Positions 38,272 to 47,389 of a DNA stretch of 64,000 bases are shown here, in pieces (within the stretch, counting starts at the first letter, position 1; every line of letters starts with the position of its first letter). The notes beneath the pieces were generated by a model. That model was given only the letters and a program-made list of their open reading frames with translations, was not told the origin of the DNA and made no database searches. Origin of the DNA: Selenomonas timonae (GTDB taxonomy: Bacteria > Bacillota > Negativicutes > Selenomonadales > Selenomonadaceae); NCBI RefSeq assembly GCF_014250475.1, contig NZ_CP060204.1:1315001-1379000 (forward strand), given 5' to 3'. The position numbers and the translations under genes are program-made.

Positions 38272-41200
38272 ATGAAGATTGCAGTCTATACGAATATCCT
38301 GCGCGTTCGCGTGCTCGCACGCCGTTGCGCCGCACAGCTGAAAGATCCTGCGGTATCCGTGTGTCCAGCAGACGGGGTGGCTGACTGGGAGCAGGTGCGC
38401 GCGGAGGCGGATCTGCATCTCTTCCTCTGGATGGGGACGGGGCTGGACAATGCCTTTTTGAAAAAGGCTTCGCACTTCCTTCAGCAGCGCCGCATTCCGC
38501 ATCTGATCGTCGTGGACAATGCAGAGCATGACAAGGTGAGCTGCGGCTTTTCCGAGGAGCAGATTCAGACGGCGTGGTCATACTTTCGTTATGACGGCGA
38601 GGAGAATATGCGGAATCTCTTCCTCTGGCTCGGCGCTGAGTTCGGACGTCTCCCTGTGCATGCGGAGCCGCCAGCTGCGCTCGCGTGGAACGGCGTCTAT
38701 CATCCGGACTGGGTAGGGAATCCCGAGGATGCGGCGGGCTATCTCGCCGCGCACTACGATGCGGGGCGCCCGACCGTCGGCGTGATCTTCTACCGCTCGG
38801 AGTGGATTACGGGGGATTTCACCTATCATGCGGCACTCGTCCGCGCCATCGAGGCGGCGGGGATGAATGCGATCGCCGTCTTCTCGAACTCGTATCGGGA
38901 CGAGCGCGTGGAGTCTCCGACGCTGATGGAGGCGATCGAGAAATATTTCTGCCCACGCGGGCAGTGCATTGTCGACGTGATCGTCAGCACGATGAAGTTC
39001 TCCATCAAGGCAGGTGGTACGCGCATCGAGGATCTCTGCGAACTCGGTGTCCCCATACTCGAGGCGTATACGGTGCTCGCGCCGAAGGAGGAGTGGGAGC
39101 GCTCTCCCGCAGGGCTCGACCCGATGGAGGTCTCGATGAGCGTCGCAATGCCCGAGTTCGACGGCGTGATTCACGCAGTCCCGCTTGCGGCGAAGGTGCG
39201 CGACGAGAGCGGAGAGGTCTGTTATGCCTCGCTTGAGGAGCGCATGGCACGGATTGCGGCAAAGGCGCGGAAATGGGCGGCGCTGCGCCGAAAATCGAAT
39301 GCGGAGAAGAAAATTGCCGTCGTCTTTCATAACTATCCGCCGACGAATGCGAACATCGGCAGCGCGGCGGGGCTCGACTCGCCCGAGAGCGTGCTCCGCC
39401 TGCTGACGGCGATGCGGGCGGCGGGCTATGTGATCGACGAGATTCCCGAGAGCAGCAAGACTTTTATGAAGCTGCTGACGGATCACGCGACGAACGACCG
39501 CCACTTTATGAGTGCACAGCAGGCAAGAGATGCCGACGGACATCTGACGGCGGAGCAGTATCGCGCATTTTTCAAAGAGCTGCCCGACAGGGTGCGCGCA
39601 CAGCTCGAAAAGGACTGGGGGGATGCGCCCGGCGATGTATTCAACTACGACGGAACGCTCCTCATCCCCGGCACGCTGAACGGCAATCTCTTCATCACGG
39701 TGCAGCCGCCGCGCGGCTTCGGCGAAGACCCCGGCAAGCTCCTCCACTCGCCTGATGCTGCGCCCACGCATCACTATATCGGGTACTATCACTGGCTGCG
39801 CGATATCTGGCGGGCGGACGCCGTCATCCACGTCGGGACGCATGGCTCTCTCGAGTGGCTGCCGGGCAAGGGGACGGGGCTCTCGAATGCCTGCTATCCC
39901 GATGTGTCGCTCGGCGATCTGCCCGACATCTATCCCTATTGGATCACGATTGTTGGGGAGGGGCTTCAGGCAAAGCGGCGTGGGGCAGCGTGTCTCATCA
40001 GCCACCTCTCGCCGCTGATGGAGCTGGCGGGCGGCTTTGAGGAACTGGGGGAGCTCGAGCAGGCGCTCGATGAATACGTCCACTTCCGCGCGTCCCAGCC
40101 CGACAATCTCGAGGCGGCAGAGGCACTTGTGCGCGAGAAGGCTGCCGCATGTCATTTCGAGGGGGAAATCGACGAAGGGGAGGATTTCTCCGATTACGCT
40201 GCTGCGCTTCACAACTATGTGACAGACATCAAGAACATGCAGATCCGCACGGGACTGCACATCCTCGGACGTGCGCCCGAGGGCGAGCGCCTCATCGACT
40301 TCGTGTGCGCCCTTGTTCGCATGGAACACGGCGGGGAGGCTTCGCTCGTACGCCTTATCGCCGCGCAGGCGGGCTATGACTATGAGGAGCTCTTGACACA
40401 CAGCGAGCGCATGACGGCGGACGGCATGACCTACGGCAGGAAGCTCGATGCGATCGAGTCGGAGATGCGGGCAATCATTGCCTTTCTTGCGGAGCGTGAT
40501 TATACGACGGAGGCTGCGGAGGCGGCGATGGCGCTGCCCGTTATCGCTGCTGCTCCGGCGGAGAGCCGTGCGGCGTTTTCGCATGCGCTGCGTGAGATTA
40601 CAGAGAACATCGTTCCACGTCTGCAGAAAACGGAGCAGGAGATCACGGGAACGCTGCGGGCGCTCACGGGCAGATACATCGAGCCGAGCGCTGCGGGGGC
40701 GCCGACGACAAACGGCACCGATGTACTTCCGACGGGGCGGAATTTCTACGGGATTGACCCGCGCTGCATGCCGACACCTGCCGCATGGGAGTACGGACGG
40801 CAGCTGGGCGACGCCCTCATCGAGCAGTATATCAGCGACGAGGGGCGTTACCCCGAGGCGGTCGGCATCGTCTTCTGGGCGGGCTCGAATATGCGCAGTC
40901 ACGGGCAGTGCATTGCCGAGCTCTTCTACCTCATGGGCGTGCGCCCCGTCTGGCGGCGTCCCTCGCAGCGCGTCGCGGGGCTCGAGATCATCCCGCTCGC
41001 AGAGCTGAAACGCCCGCGTATCGACGTGACGGCACGTATCAGCGGGCTGTTCCGCGATGCTGTTCCGAATGCCGTGCATTGGGTCGATGAGGCGGTGCGC
41101 ATGGTGCGCGATCTCGACGAGAGCGATGAGGAGAACTATGTGCGCAAGCACGTTCTTGCAGATGCCACATGGCTCGAGGAGCAGGGCGAGGCACGGGAGA

Positions 41201-41955
41201 GTGCGTGGGAGCGTGCCTCCGTGCGCATCTTTGGCGATCCGCCGGGTGCATACGGTGCGGGCATCGGCGATCTCCTCGAGTCAAAGGCATGGGAGACGCT
41301 GGATGATCTGGCGGCGGTCTATACGCGCTTTTCCGGCACGGCATACGGCGGCGACGGCCTCGCACGCGGCTACGATCCCGAGGTTTTTCAGCGGCGGATG
41401 GCGGGGCTCGATGTCACGGTGAAGAACGAGGACACGCGCGAGACGCATATGTTCAGCTCGGACGACTACAACGCGTACCACGGCGGCATGATTGCAACCG
41501 TGCGAGCGCTGACGGGCAAGGCGCCGCGCTCCTACACGGGCGACTCGAGTGATCGTCAGCGCATTGTGCTGCGCAGCGTGGACGAGGAGGCGGCGCGCCT
41601 CTTTCGTGGAGAGGCAATGAATCCGAAGTTCATCGAGGGGATGAAGTCGCACGGCTACAAGGGTGCCTCTGACCTCGCGAACTACCTCGCACACAGCTAT
41701 CAATGGGACGCGACAAGCGCCGTGATGAAGGACTGGATGTACGAGGGCTATGCGCGCAAATACGTGCTCGACGCGGGGATGCAGGAGTGGATGCAGGATG
41801 TCAATCCGTGGGCGCTTCACCGCATGGCGGAGACTCTGCTCGAGGCGCAGCAGCGCGGGTTCTGGAATGCCTCCGAGGAAACGCTCGCGGAGCTGCGCAG
41901 CCTCTATCTCTCCATCGAAGGCGATCTCGAAGAACGGGCGGAGGGCGCACAATGA
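38272..41955 (+). CDS. CobN/BchH-like large subunit of metal chelatase
   Basis: This 1,227-residue protein is the substrate- and metal-binding subunit family of class I chelatases. Typical segments are FHNYPPTNANIGSAAGLDSP, ESVLRLLTAM, VFNYDGTLLIPGTLNGN, the signature HVGTHGSLEWLPGKG (from residue 520), YPYWITIVGEGLQAKRRG, and MRSHGQCIAELFYLMGVRP and the C-terminal MYEGYARKYVLDAGMQEWM. It is closest in style to CobN (hydrogenobyrinate diamide cobaltochelatase), but the metal and ring cannot be told from sequence: Co, Mg or Ni are possible. ATG 38272 follows AAGGAGC. Its TGA overlaps the ATG of the next gene. Confidence 0.92.
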   Translation: MKIAVYTNILRVRVLARRCAAQLKDPAVSVCPADGVADWEQVRAEADLHLFLWMGTGLDNAFLKKASHFLQQRRIPHLIVVDNAEHDKVSCGFSEEQIQTAWSYFRYDGEENMRNLFLWLGAEFGRLPVHAEPPAALAWNGVYHPDWVGNPEDAAGYLAAHYDAGRPTVGVIFYRSEWITGDFTYHAALVRAIEAAGMNAIAVFSNSYRDERVESPTLMEAIEKYFCPRGQCIVDVIVSTMKFSIKAGGTRIEDLCELGVPILEAYTVLAPKEEWERSPAGLDPMEVSMSVAMPEFDGVIHAVPLAAKVRDESGEVCYASLEERMARIAAKARKWAALRRKSNAEKKIAVVFHNYPPTNANIGSAAGLDSPESVLRLLTAMRAAGYVIDEIPESSKTFMKLLTDHATNDRHFMSAQQARDADGHLTAEQYRAFFKELPDRVRAQLEKDWGDAPGDVFNYDGTLLIPGTLNGNLFITVQPPRGFGEDPGKLLHSPDAAPTHHYIGYYHWLRDIWRADAVIHVGTHGSLEWLPGKGTGLSNACYPDVSLGDLPDIYPYWITIVGEGLQAKRRGAACLISHLSPLMELAGGFEELGELEQALDEYVHFRASQPDNLEAAEALVREKAAACHFEGEIDEGEDFSDYAAALHNYVTDIKNMQIRTGLHILGRAPEGERLIDFVCALVRMEHGGEASLVRLIAAQAGYDYEELLTHSERMTADGMTYGRKLDAIESEMRAIIAFLAERDYTTEAAEAAMALPVIAAAPAESRAAFSHALREITENIVPRLQKTEQEITGTLRALTGRYIEPSAAGAPTTNGTDVLPTGRNFYGIDPRCMPTPAAWEYGRQLGDALIEQYISDEGRYPEAVGIVFWAGSNMRSHGQCIAELFYLMGVRPVWRRPSQRVAGLEIIPLAELKRPRIDVTARISGLFRDAVPNAVHWVDEAVRMVRDLDESDEENYVRKHVLADATWLEEQGEARESAWERASVRIFGDPPGAYGAGIGDLLESKAWETLDDLAAVYTRFSGTAYGGDGLARGYDPEVFQRRMAGLDVTVKNEDTRETHMFSSDDYNAYHGGMIATVRALTGKAPRSYTGDSSDRQRIVLRSVDEEAARLFRGEAMNPKFIEGMKSHGYKGASDLANYLAHSYQWDATSAVMKDWMYEGYARKYVLDAGMQEWMQDVNPWALHRMAETLLEAQQRGFWNASEETLAELRSLYLSIEGDLEERAEGAQ

Positions 41956-42938
41956 AGATGAACACGATATGCACCGCTTTTCTTGCGGCGCTCCTTTCCA
42001 TCCTGCTTCTCAGCGGCTGCATTGACCTCTCCCGGAATCAGGCGGGCGGCTACGAGGTCACGGATGTGGAGGGCACGGTCGTCAAAATCCCGCACAAGCC
42101 GCAGCGCATCCTGACGGTCAGTGCAGGCACGGACGAGCTGATGCTCGGCCTCGTCGAGCCGGAGCGCATGGCGGCGATCAATGAGTCGCTCGCCGATACG
42201 GAGCATACGAATATCCCGTGGGTGCGCGAAAGGATTCCGACGGTCATCGTTCGCAGTCCGTCCGTCGAGCAGATCGCGGCGCTGCGTCCCGATCTCGTCG
42301 TCGTGACGCCGTGGATGCCGCGCGAGAACATTGACGCGATCCGCGAGCTGAATGTGCCCGTTCTCGTCTGTAAGTCCGCCGCGACGATGGAGGACATTCA
42401 CGGCAACATCCGCCTCTTTGCGGCGGCGGTCGGAGAGCCCGAGCGCGGGGAGAAGCTCATCGGCATGATGGAGGAAAAGCTCGCGGAGATTCGGGCAAAG
42501 GTGGCGGATGTGCCCGAGGAGAAGAAGCACAAGAGCATTGCGCTCATCTCAATCATGGTGAACTACGGCGGCGCGGGCTGCACATTCGACGAGCTCTGCC
42601 GCTACACGGATTCGATCAATGCCAAGGCTGCGGCGGGCAACCGCATGGGGCAGGAGATGACGAAGGAGCAGCTCGTCGCGGCGAATCCGGACTACCTCTT
42701 TTTCCCGAGCTATGAGGACGGGGCGACGAACGAGGAGAACTACGGACGGCAGTATCTCGAGGACCCCTCGCTCGCGCAGATGACTGCCGTGCGGGAGCGG
42801 CAGATCGGGCATCCGTGGGCGCGCTACGTCTACAATCTCTCGCAGAACATTGTGTATGGTATTCAGGAGACGGCGTGGATTCTCTACGGCGACGCGTTTC
42901 GGCAGTCGCGGCACGAGTTCCTCACCGCCGTGGAATAA
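41952..42938 (+). CDS. Substrate-binding lipoprotein 2
   Basis: This 328-residue class III binding protein has a lipobox LLSGC (Cys23). It contains YEVTDVEGTVVKIP, KPQRILTVSAGTDELMLGLVEPERMAAI, EQIAALRPDLVVV and a C-terminal lobe with VNYGGAGCTFDELCRYTD. It is a clear paralogue of binding protein 3 (46.4-47.4 kb): many blocks match almost residue for residue. The two copies flank the nifHDK-like genes. The start ATG overlaps the chelatase stop (ATGA), so it is coupled to metal-chelatase synthesis. The likely cargo is a tetrapyrrole. Confidence 0.9.
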   Translation: MKMNTICTAFLAALLSILLLSGCIDLSRNQAGGYEVTDVEGTVVKIPHKPQRILTVSAGTDELMLGLVEPERMAAINESLADTEHTNIPWVRERIPTVIVRSPSVEQIAALRPDLVVVTPWMPRENIDAIRELNVPVLVCKSAATMEDIHGNIRLFAAAVGEPERGEKLIGMMEEKLAEIRAKVADVPEEKKHKSIALISIMVNYGGAGCTFDELCRYTDSINAKAAAGNRMGQEMTKEQLVAANPDYLFFPSYEDGATNEENYGRQYLEDPSLAQMTAVRERQIGHPWARYVYNLSQNIVYGIQETAWILYGDAFRQSRHEFLTAVE

Positions 42939-42947
42939 GGTGGTACA

Positions 42948-43760
42948 ATGAAGAAAATTGCGTTCTACGGCAAGGGCGGCATCGGCAAGTCCACCACGGC
43001 GGCGAATGTGTCCGCCGCATTCTCGCGCATGGGGCGGCGAGTCTGTCAGATCGGCTGCGATCCGAAGAACGACTCGACGCGCCTCCTGCTCGGGCGCATT
43101 GCGCCCTCCACGATCCTTGACCTTGAGCGCGAGAAAAAGGGGGCGGGGCTTACCTTGGACGACCTCGTGCACGAGGGATGGAACGGCGTGCGCTGTATCG
43201 AGGCGGGCGGCCCCGACCCCGGCGTCGGCTGCGCGGGGCGCGGCATCATCGTCTCGCTCGAGCGGCTGAAGGCACTGCACGCCTTTGACGATCTCGACGT
43301 CGTGCTCTACGACGTGCTCGGCGACGTGGTCTGCGGCGGTTTTGCCGTGCCCATACGCGAGGGCTATGCCGCAGAGATCTACATTGTCTCATCGGGTGAG
43401 CTCATGTCGCTCTATGCAGCGAACAATATCGCAAAGGGCGTGCAGCGCTTTGCCGCGCGCGGTGCGGTGAAGCTTGGCGGGATCATCGGCAACGGGCGGG
43501 ACGTACTGCGCGAGCAGGAACTCCTCGCCGCCTTTGCTGATCGCATTGGCACGCAGCTCATCGCCTACATTCCGCGTTCGCGCAGCGTGCACGAGGCGGA
43601 GATTCATCGGCAGACGCTCATCGCCTACGCGCCGGAGTCGGAGCAGGCGCAGCACTACGTTGCGCTCGCACAGGCAATCGATACGAACGAGATGCTGACC
43701 GTGCCGACGCCGATGGAGTTCGAGGAGCTCGAGGAGCTGGTGGAGCGCTATGGGAATTGA
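42948..43760 (+). CDS. NifH-like ATP-dependent reductase iron protein
   Basis: This 270-residue member of the NifH/BchL/CfbC family passes electrons to a NifDK-like partner with ATP hydrolysis. The P-loop is GKGGIGKST (residues 8-16). Both [4Fe-4S] ligands are present: Cys95 in GVGCAGRG and Cys129 in [12 protein letters not shown], with Arg98 at the nitrogenase Arg100 position. The segment after Cys129 ([14 protein letters not shown], then [11 protein letters not shown]) reads like NifH and CfbC rather than the BchL/BchX type. It begins nine bases after binding protein 2 with GGTGG upstream. No nifB, nifE or nifN is visible, so nitrogen fixation is not indicated. Confidence 0.93.
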   Translation: MKKIAFYGKGGIGKSTTAANVSAAFSRMGRRVCQIGCDPKNDSTRLLLGRIAPSTILDLEREKKGAGLTLDDLVHEGWNGVRCIEAGGPDPGVGCAGRGIIVSLERLKALHAFDDLDVVLYDVLGDVVCGGFAVPIREGYAAEIYIVSSGELMSLYAANNIAKGVQRFAARGAVKLGGIIGNGRDVLREQELLAAFADRIGTQLIAYIPRSRSVHEAEIHRQTLIAYAPESEQAQHYVALAQAIDTNEMLTVPTPMEFEELEELVERYGN

Positions 43761-45201
43761 GGTTAAGCGCGTCGGCATACGCCGCACAAACTGCAGCTGC
43801 AGCATGCCGGGCGTTTGGCGTGCGCTGTCCTTTGTGCGCGGCGCCGTCGTCATCTTTCACAGTCCGCGTCCGTGCGCGCACATCGCGCACGGCATGGACG
43901 TGAGCAGCTTTCACCGCCTGACTGCGGCGGGGACATCCGTGCGGCTTTCGCCCGTGCCGCTCCTGACGAGCGGGCTTGGGGAGAGTGAGGCGATCTTCGG
44001 CGGGGAGGAGCGGCTGCGCGAATGCATCCGCTTTGCCGTGGACAAATACCATCCGCAGGCCGTATTTATTGCAAACTCCTGCGTCAGCGGCGTGATCGGC
44101 GATGACACAAAGGCGATTGCCGAGGAGATGGAGGCGGAGCTCGGTCTGCCCATCACGGCGGTGTCGGCGCATGGATTTCTCGACGGCGAGTACTATGCGG
44201 GCTATCTCGATGCCGCGAGGGCGCTTGTCGACCGTTTCATGCAGCCCGCCGAGCGCAGGGAGGGCACGGTTGTCCTGCTTGGTGACTGCGGCGGCATGCA
44301 TGGAGCATATGTGCGCGAGCTGCGGCGTCTGCTCTCCCTCCTCTCTCTGCGTGTTACGGCACAGTTCCCGTCCTACCTCAGCCTCGATGAGATGCAGGCG
44401 GTGCCGGAGGCGGGGCTCGTCATCCTGCTTGGGCGGCGTATGGACGACGAGAAACAGGCGCAGCTGATCGCACTCGCCGCGCACATGAAGGAGCGCTTCG
44501 GCACGCCGTATCTCGCCGATATCTATGCGGTCGGGGCGGAGGAGACGAAGCTCTGGCTGCGGCGTGTCGGTCTGCTCTGTCACCGTGAGGAAGAAGCGGA
44601 ACATGCCATCGCAGCGGAGGAGGAAGCCTTTGCCGCCGCCGTGGAAAAGGTACGCACGGAGCTTGCGGGGCGCAGATGTGCGCTTGCCATCGGACGCGAC
44701 CTCTCATGGTTCCAGCCGGAGATTGTCCTGCGTCTATTGAAGAAGGTTGGTATCATTTTGTCCGGCATCGTCCTGCTCGACTGCTTTCTACCTGCGCGAC
44801 GTGAAGTGATGGAGGAGGAACTGCACCGCCGGACAGATGTCCCCATCCATCACGAGGGAGATGCTGCGGCAGAGGAATTACTGCACAGTGTGGACTTTGT
44901 CCTCACGACGCATGAGCTCGTCGATGCAAAGCTGCGCCAGCTCTTCCTCGCGCTCCTGCCATCGGTCGGCTGGTCGATGGAGCGGCGGCTGCTGGACGAT
45001 ATGCGGCAGATACTGCACCGACACGAGAGCAGGGGAGGGCTGATCTATGGGGGAGCGGGAAAAATCCTTCGACGATGTCTGCATGTATACCGACACCTGT
45101 GCGCTCGCGGGTGCGTCGGCGTTCTTCGCGGGGATCCGAGATGCCGTCATTGTGGTCAACGGTCCCCTCTGGTGCTATTACTTTGCCATGCGGCACATTG
45201 A
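43750..45201 (+). CDS. NifD-like catalytic subunit, nitrogenase-like reductase
   Basis: This protein of 483 residues as the frame reads belongs to the oxidoreductase/nitrogenase component 1 family. Cysteines sit where P-cluster-type ligands are expected: Cys15 or Cys17 ([13 protein letters not shown]), Cys42 ([12 protein letters not shown]) and Cys111 ([11 protein letters not shown]). I see no obvious equivalent of the FeMo-cofactor Cys/His ligands, as in DPOR and CfbD. The start overlaps nifH-like by 11 bases. The last ~52 residues are read out of frame across the start of the nifK-like gene and are Arg/Cys-rich, unlike a natural C-terminus; the functional domain probably ends near base 45050. 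A late frameshift in the genome or assembly is possible. Confidence 0.85.
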   Translation: MGIEVKRVGIRRTNCSCSMPGVWRALSFVRGAVVIFHSPRPCAHIAHGMDVSSFHRLTAAGTSVRLSPVPLLTSGLGESEAIFGGEERLRECIRFAVDKYHPQAVFIANSCVSGVIGDDTKAIAEEMEAELGLPITAVSAHGFLDGEYYAGYLDAARALVDRFMQPAERREGTVVLLGDCGGMHGAYVRELRRLLSLLSLRVTAQFPSYLSLDEMQAVPEAGLVILLGRRMDDEKQAQLIALAAHMKERFGTPYLADIYAVGAEETKLWLRRVGLLCHREEEAEHAIAAEEEAFAAAVEKVRTELAGRRCALAIGRDLSWFQPEIVLRLLKKVGIILSGIVLLDCFLPARREVMEEELHRRTDVPIHHEGDAAAEELLHSVDFVLTTHELVDAKLRQLFLALLPSVGWSMERRLLDDMRQILHRHESRGGLIYGGAGKILRRCLHVYRHLCARGCVGVLRGDPRCRHCGQRSPLVLLLCHAAH

Positions 45202-46324
45202 GCACAGTCAGAGTACGATCTCGCATCGCATGGTCTGCACGCAGCTCGACAACGACGCGATTGTATTCGGTGCGGAGGAGTATCTGCAGGAAGCGCTTGC
45301 ACCGTATGTGGAGCAGCCGCCCGCCCTGCTTGCGATTGTGAGCAGCTGTGCGGCGGGGCTGATTGGCGACGACATCGCGGCGATTGCGCGCGGGGCGGGG
45401 CTCGCCTGTCCCGTTGTCGCGCTCGACAGCAGCGGACTTGCAGGGAGCTTTGCCGACGGCTGGGATAAGGCGGCGCGTGCGGCGCTTCAGACGGTTCCTT
45501 TGGAGCGTACTGCGGCACAGTCTCATGCAGTCAATCTGATCGGGATGACGGATGCCTATTACAACGGCGCGAATGACGCGCGTGAGCTTGTGCGGCTCCT
45601 TCAAATCGCAGGCTATACGGTGAATGCTGTTCTCGGCAACGATATGAGTGCGGAAGACTTTCCGCATCTGACACAGGCGGCACTGAACATCGTTGTGCAC
45701 GCAGAACTGGGGCGCGGCAGCGCGCAGCTGCTCGAAGAGATGTACGGTATGCCGTGGATTGCGCCGTTCCCGCCCTATGGGCGTGCGGGCACGCGGCACT
45801 GGATGCAGGAGATTGCAGATGTGTTGCCGTCACCGCACGCCGAGGCGGCGGAGACAGAGATTGACCGCGTCACGCGCGAGGATTTCCTGCGCATCAATGA
45901 GTGCAAGATGCTCTGGGGAGAGCTCCGCTATGACACGGCTGTCGTACGTGCGCCCGACTCCATGGCATGGGGGCTGGCGCAGGCATTGCGTACGGAGTGG
46001 GCAGACGTCTGCCATCTTGCCGTTGCGGCAGAAGCGGAGCGCGCAGAGGATGTCGCCCGTATCGCGGATGAAATTCTGGGCGAGACGGATGCCCTGCGCA
46101 TACAGCAGCTGCTCGGCGAGATGGAGAACGGGCTCCTACTCGGCAGCAGCAACGAGTCCGCGCACATCCATCCGCAGCACGCTCAGTATCTGCCCGTTGC
46201 CTATCCCGCGCAGGACTTCCTGCGTCTGACAGACAGTCCCTTCATGGGACTGCGCGGCGCACGTCATATCGAGGAGCAGCTGTGGAACGGAAATATTCTG
46301 CGTCGAAAAATCTTGCTTTCATAG
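45047..46324 (+). CDS. NifK-like partner subunit, nitrogenase-like reductase
   Basis: This 425-residue second component-1 family member has Cys12 and Cys18 ([12 protein letters not shown]), Cys43 (NGPLWCYYF) and Cys101 (VSSCAAGLIGDD) in the spacing of nitrogenase P-cluster ligands. Other family marks are TQLDNDAIVFGAEEYL, VVALDSSGLAGSF and GRAGTRHWMQEIADVL. With the NifD-like protein it should form a heterotetramer reduced by the NifH-like protein. ATG 45047 is preceded by GGGAGGGCTGATCT, a usable ribosome site inside the nifD-like frame. A 62-base gap with a promoter-like -10 follows. Confidence 0.9.
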   Translation: MGEREKSFDDVCMYTDTCALAGASAFFAGIRDAVIVVNGPLWCYYFAMRHIEHSQSTISHRMVCTQLDNDAIVFGAEEYLQEALAPYVEQPPALLAIVSSCAAGLIGDDIAAIARGAGLACPVVALDSSGLAGSFADGWDKAARAALQTVPLERTAAQSHAVNLIGMTDAYYNGANDARELVRLLQIAGYTVNAVLGNDMSAEDFPHLTQAALNIVVHAELGRGSAQLLEEMYGMPWIAPFPPYGRAGTRHWMQEIADVLPSPHAEAAETEIDRVTREDFLRINECKMLWGELRYDTAVVRAPDSMAWGLAQALRTEWADVCHLAVAAEAERAEDVARIADEILGETDALRIQQLLGEMENGLLLGSSNESAHIHPQHAQYLPVAYPAQDFLRLTDSPFMGLRGARHIEEQLWNGNILRRKILLS

Positions 46325-46345
46325 AGTTCGTCATCAATCATTTTG

Positions 46346-46354
46346 TGATATAAT
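46346..46354 (+). promoter_or_regulatory. Extended -10 promoter element upstream of binding protein 3
   Basis: TGATATAAT: a consensus TATAAT (46349-46354) with the extended TGn, 32 bases before the GTG start. The -35 is weak (GTTCGT at the expected place). It may give a second, riboswitch-independent transcript for the ABC/TonB half of the cluster. Confidence 0.5.
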
Positions 46355-46386
46355 TCAAAGATGATTAATGGAAAGGAAGAACGCTC

Positions 46387-47370
46387 GTGATTCAGAAAAG
46401 AATTGCCCTGCTTTTCCTCTGCGTGCTCTGCGCCGTCCTCACCGCCTGCGGCGTACCGAATGCCGCAGAGGAAAAAACTGCGGCGTACACGGTCACGGAC
46501 ATCGAGGGCACCGAAGTCGCCTTCCCTGCGCCGCCGAAGCGTATCATCACGCTCTCGATGAGCACGGACGAAACGATGCTCGGGCTCGTCGAGCCGGAGC
46601 GCATGGCGGCGGTCAATACGCTGCTTGATGACCCCGTGAGCTCGAATGTGACGGGGCTCGTCAAGGCAATCCCGCAGCGCATCGGAAACCCAACCGTGGA
46701 GGAGATCATAGCGCTGCAGCCCGACCTCGTCGTCGTTCCGGACTGGGGCGACCTCACGATGGTGCCGTCTCTGCGCGAGGCGGGGCTGAAGGTTGTCGTC
46801 TGCAAGGGCGCCCGGAATCTCACGGAGATTCGCGAGACAGTCACGCTCCTCGCAGCGGCGGCAGGGGAACCGGAGCGCGGGCAGAAGCTGCTCTCCATGA
46901 TGGATGCAAAGCTCGCGGAGATTCAGGACAAGGTTGCACAGATTCCGCAGACGGAGCGCAAGACCGTCGTCCTCATCTCGCTCATGAGCGGCTACGGTGG
47001 GCTTGGCAGCAGTTTCGACGAGGCATGCCGCTATGCAGGTGTCATCAATGGACGTGCGGAGCTCGGTATCCGTGATTTTCAGGTGATGACGAAGGAGCAG
47101 CTCGTGCAGATCGATCCCGACATTCTCTTTTTGCCGACGTACAACGACCACGGCAACTACGATGTGCAAAAATTCCGCAGGGAGTATCTGGACGATCCGT
47201 CCCTGCAGACGATGAAGGCAATCCGCACGAAGGCGTTCGCCGAGCCGTTCGAGGGATATATCTACAACTGCTCACAGGATTTTGCCTTCGGTGTTCAAGA
47301 GATTGCCTACCGTGTCTACGGCGATGCATTTAAGCAGTCCGAGCACGAGCATCTTTCGGCAGTCGAGTGA
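46387..47370 (+). CDS. Substrate-binding lipoprotein 3
   Basis: This 327-residue class III binding protein has lipobox VLTAC (Cys21). It reads YTVTDIEGTEVAFP, PKRIITLSMSTDETMLGLVEPERMAAV, EEIIALQPDLVVVPDW and SGYGGLGSSFDEACRYAGVING, so it is a close paralogue of binding protein 2, including the C-terminal YGDAFKQSEHEHLSAVE matching YGDAFRQSRHEFLTAVE. It lies directly upstream of the ATPase and permease and is the most likely dedicated partner of that transporter. The start is GTG 46387, with GGAAAGGAAG upstream. Confidence 0.9.
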   Translation: MIQKRIALLFLCVLCAVLTACGVPNAAEEKTAAYTVTDIEGTEVAFPAPPKRIITLSMSTDETMLGLVEPERMAAVNTLLDDPVSSNVTGLVKAIPQRIGNPTVEEIIALQPDLVVVPDWGDLTMVPSLREAGLKVVVCKGARNLTEIRETVTLLAAAAGEPERGQKLLSMMDAKLAEIQDKVAQIPQTERKTVVLISLMSGYGGLGSSFDEACRYAGVINGRAELGIRDFQVMTKEQLVQIDPDILFLPTYNDHGNYDVQKFRREYLDDPSLQTMKAIRTKAFAEPFEGYIYNCSQDFAFGVQEIAYRVYGDAFKQSEHEHLSAVE

Positions 47371-47389
47371 TGAAGAGGGGAGGTTCCAT

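Noticed and set aside
38578-41151. An 857-codon minus-strand open frame opposite the CobN-like gene
   Set aside because: Shadow frame; the sense strand has clear family motifs throughout.
35356-41955. Chlorophyll-pathway Mg-chelatase
   Set aside because: No other chlorophyll genes are present. The large subunit reads more like CobN than BchH, and regulation is by a cobalamin riboswitch. I keep only the family-level call.
42948-46324. A true nitrogenase (nifHDK) for nitrogen fixation
   Set aside because: No nifB, nifE, nifN or nifV and no obvious FeMo-cofactor ligands. The subunits are shorter, and the neighbours are chelatase and corrinoid-type transport genes.
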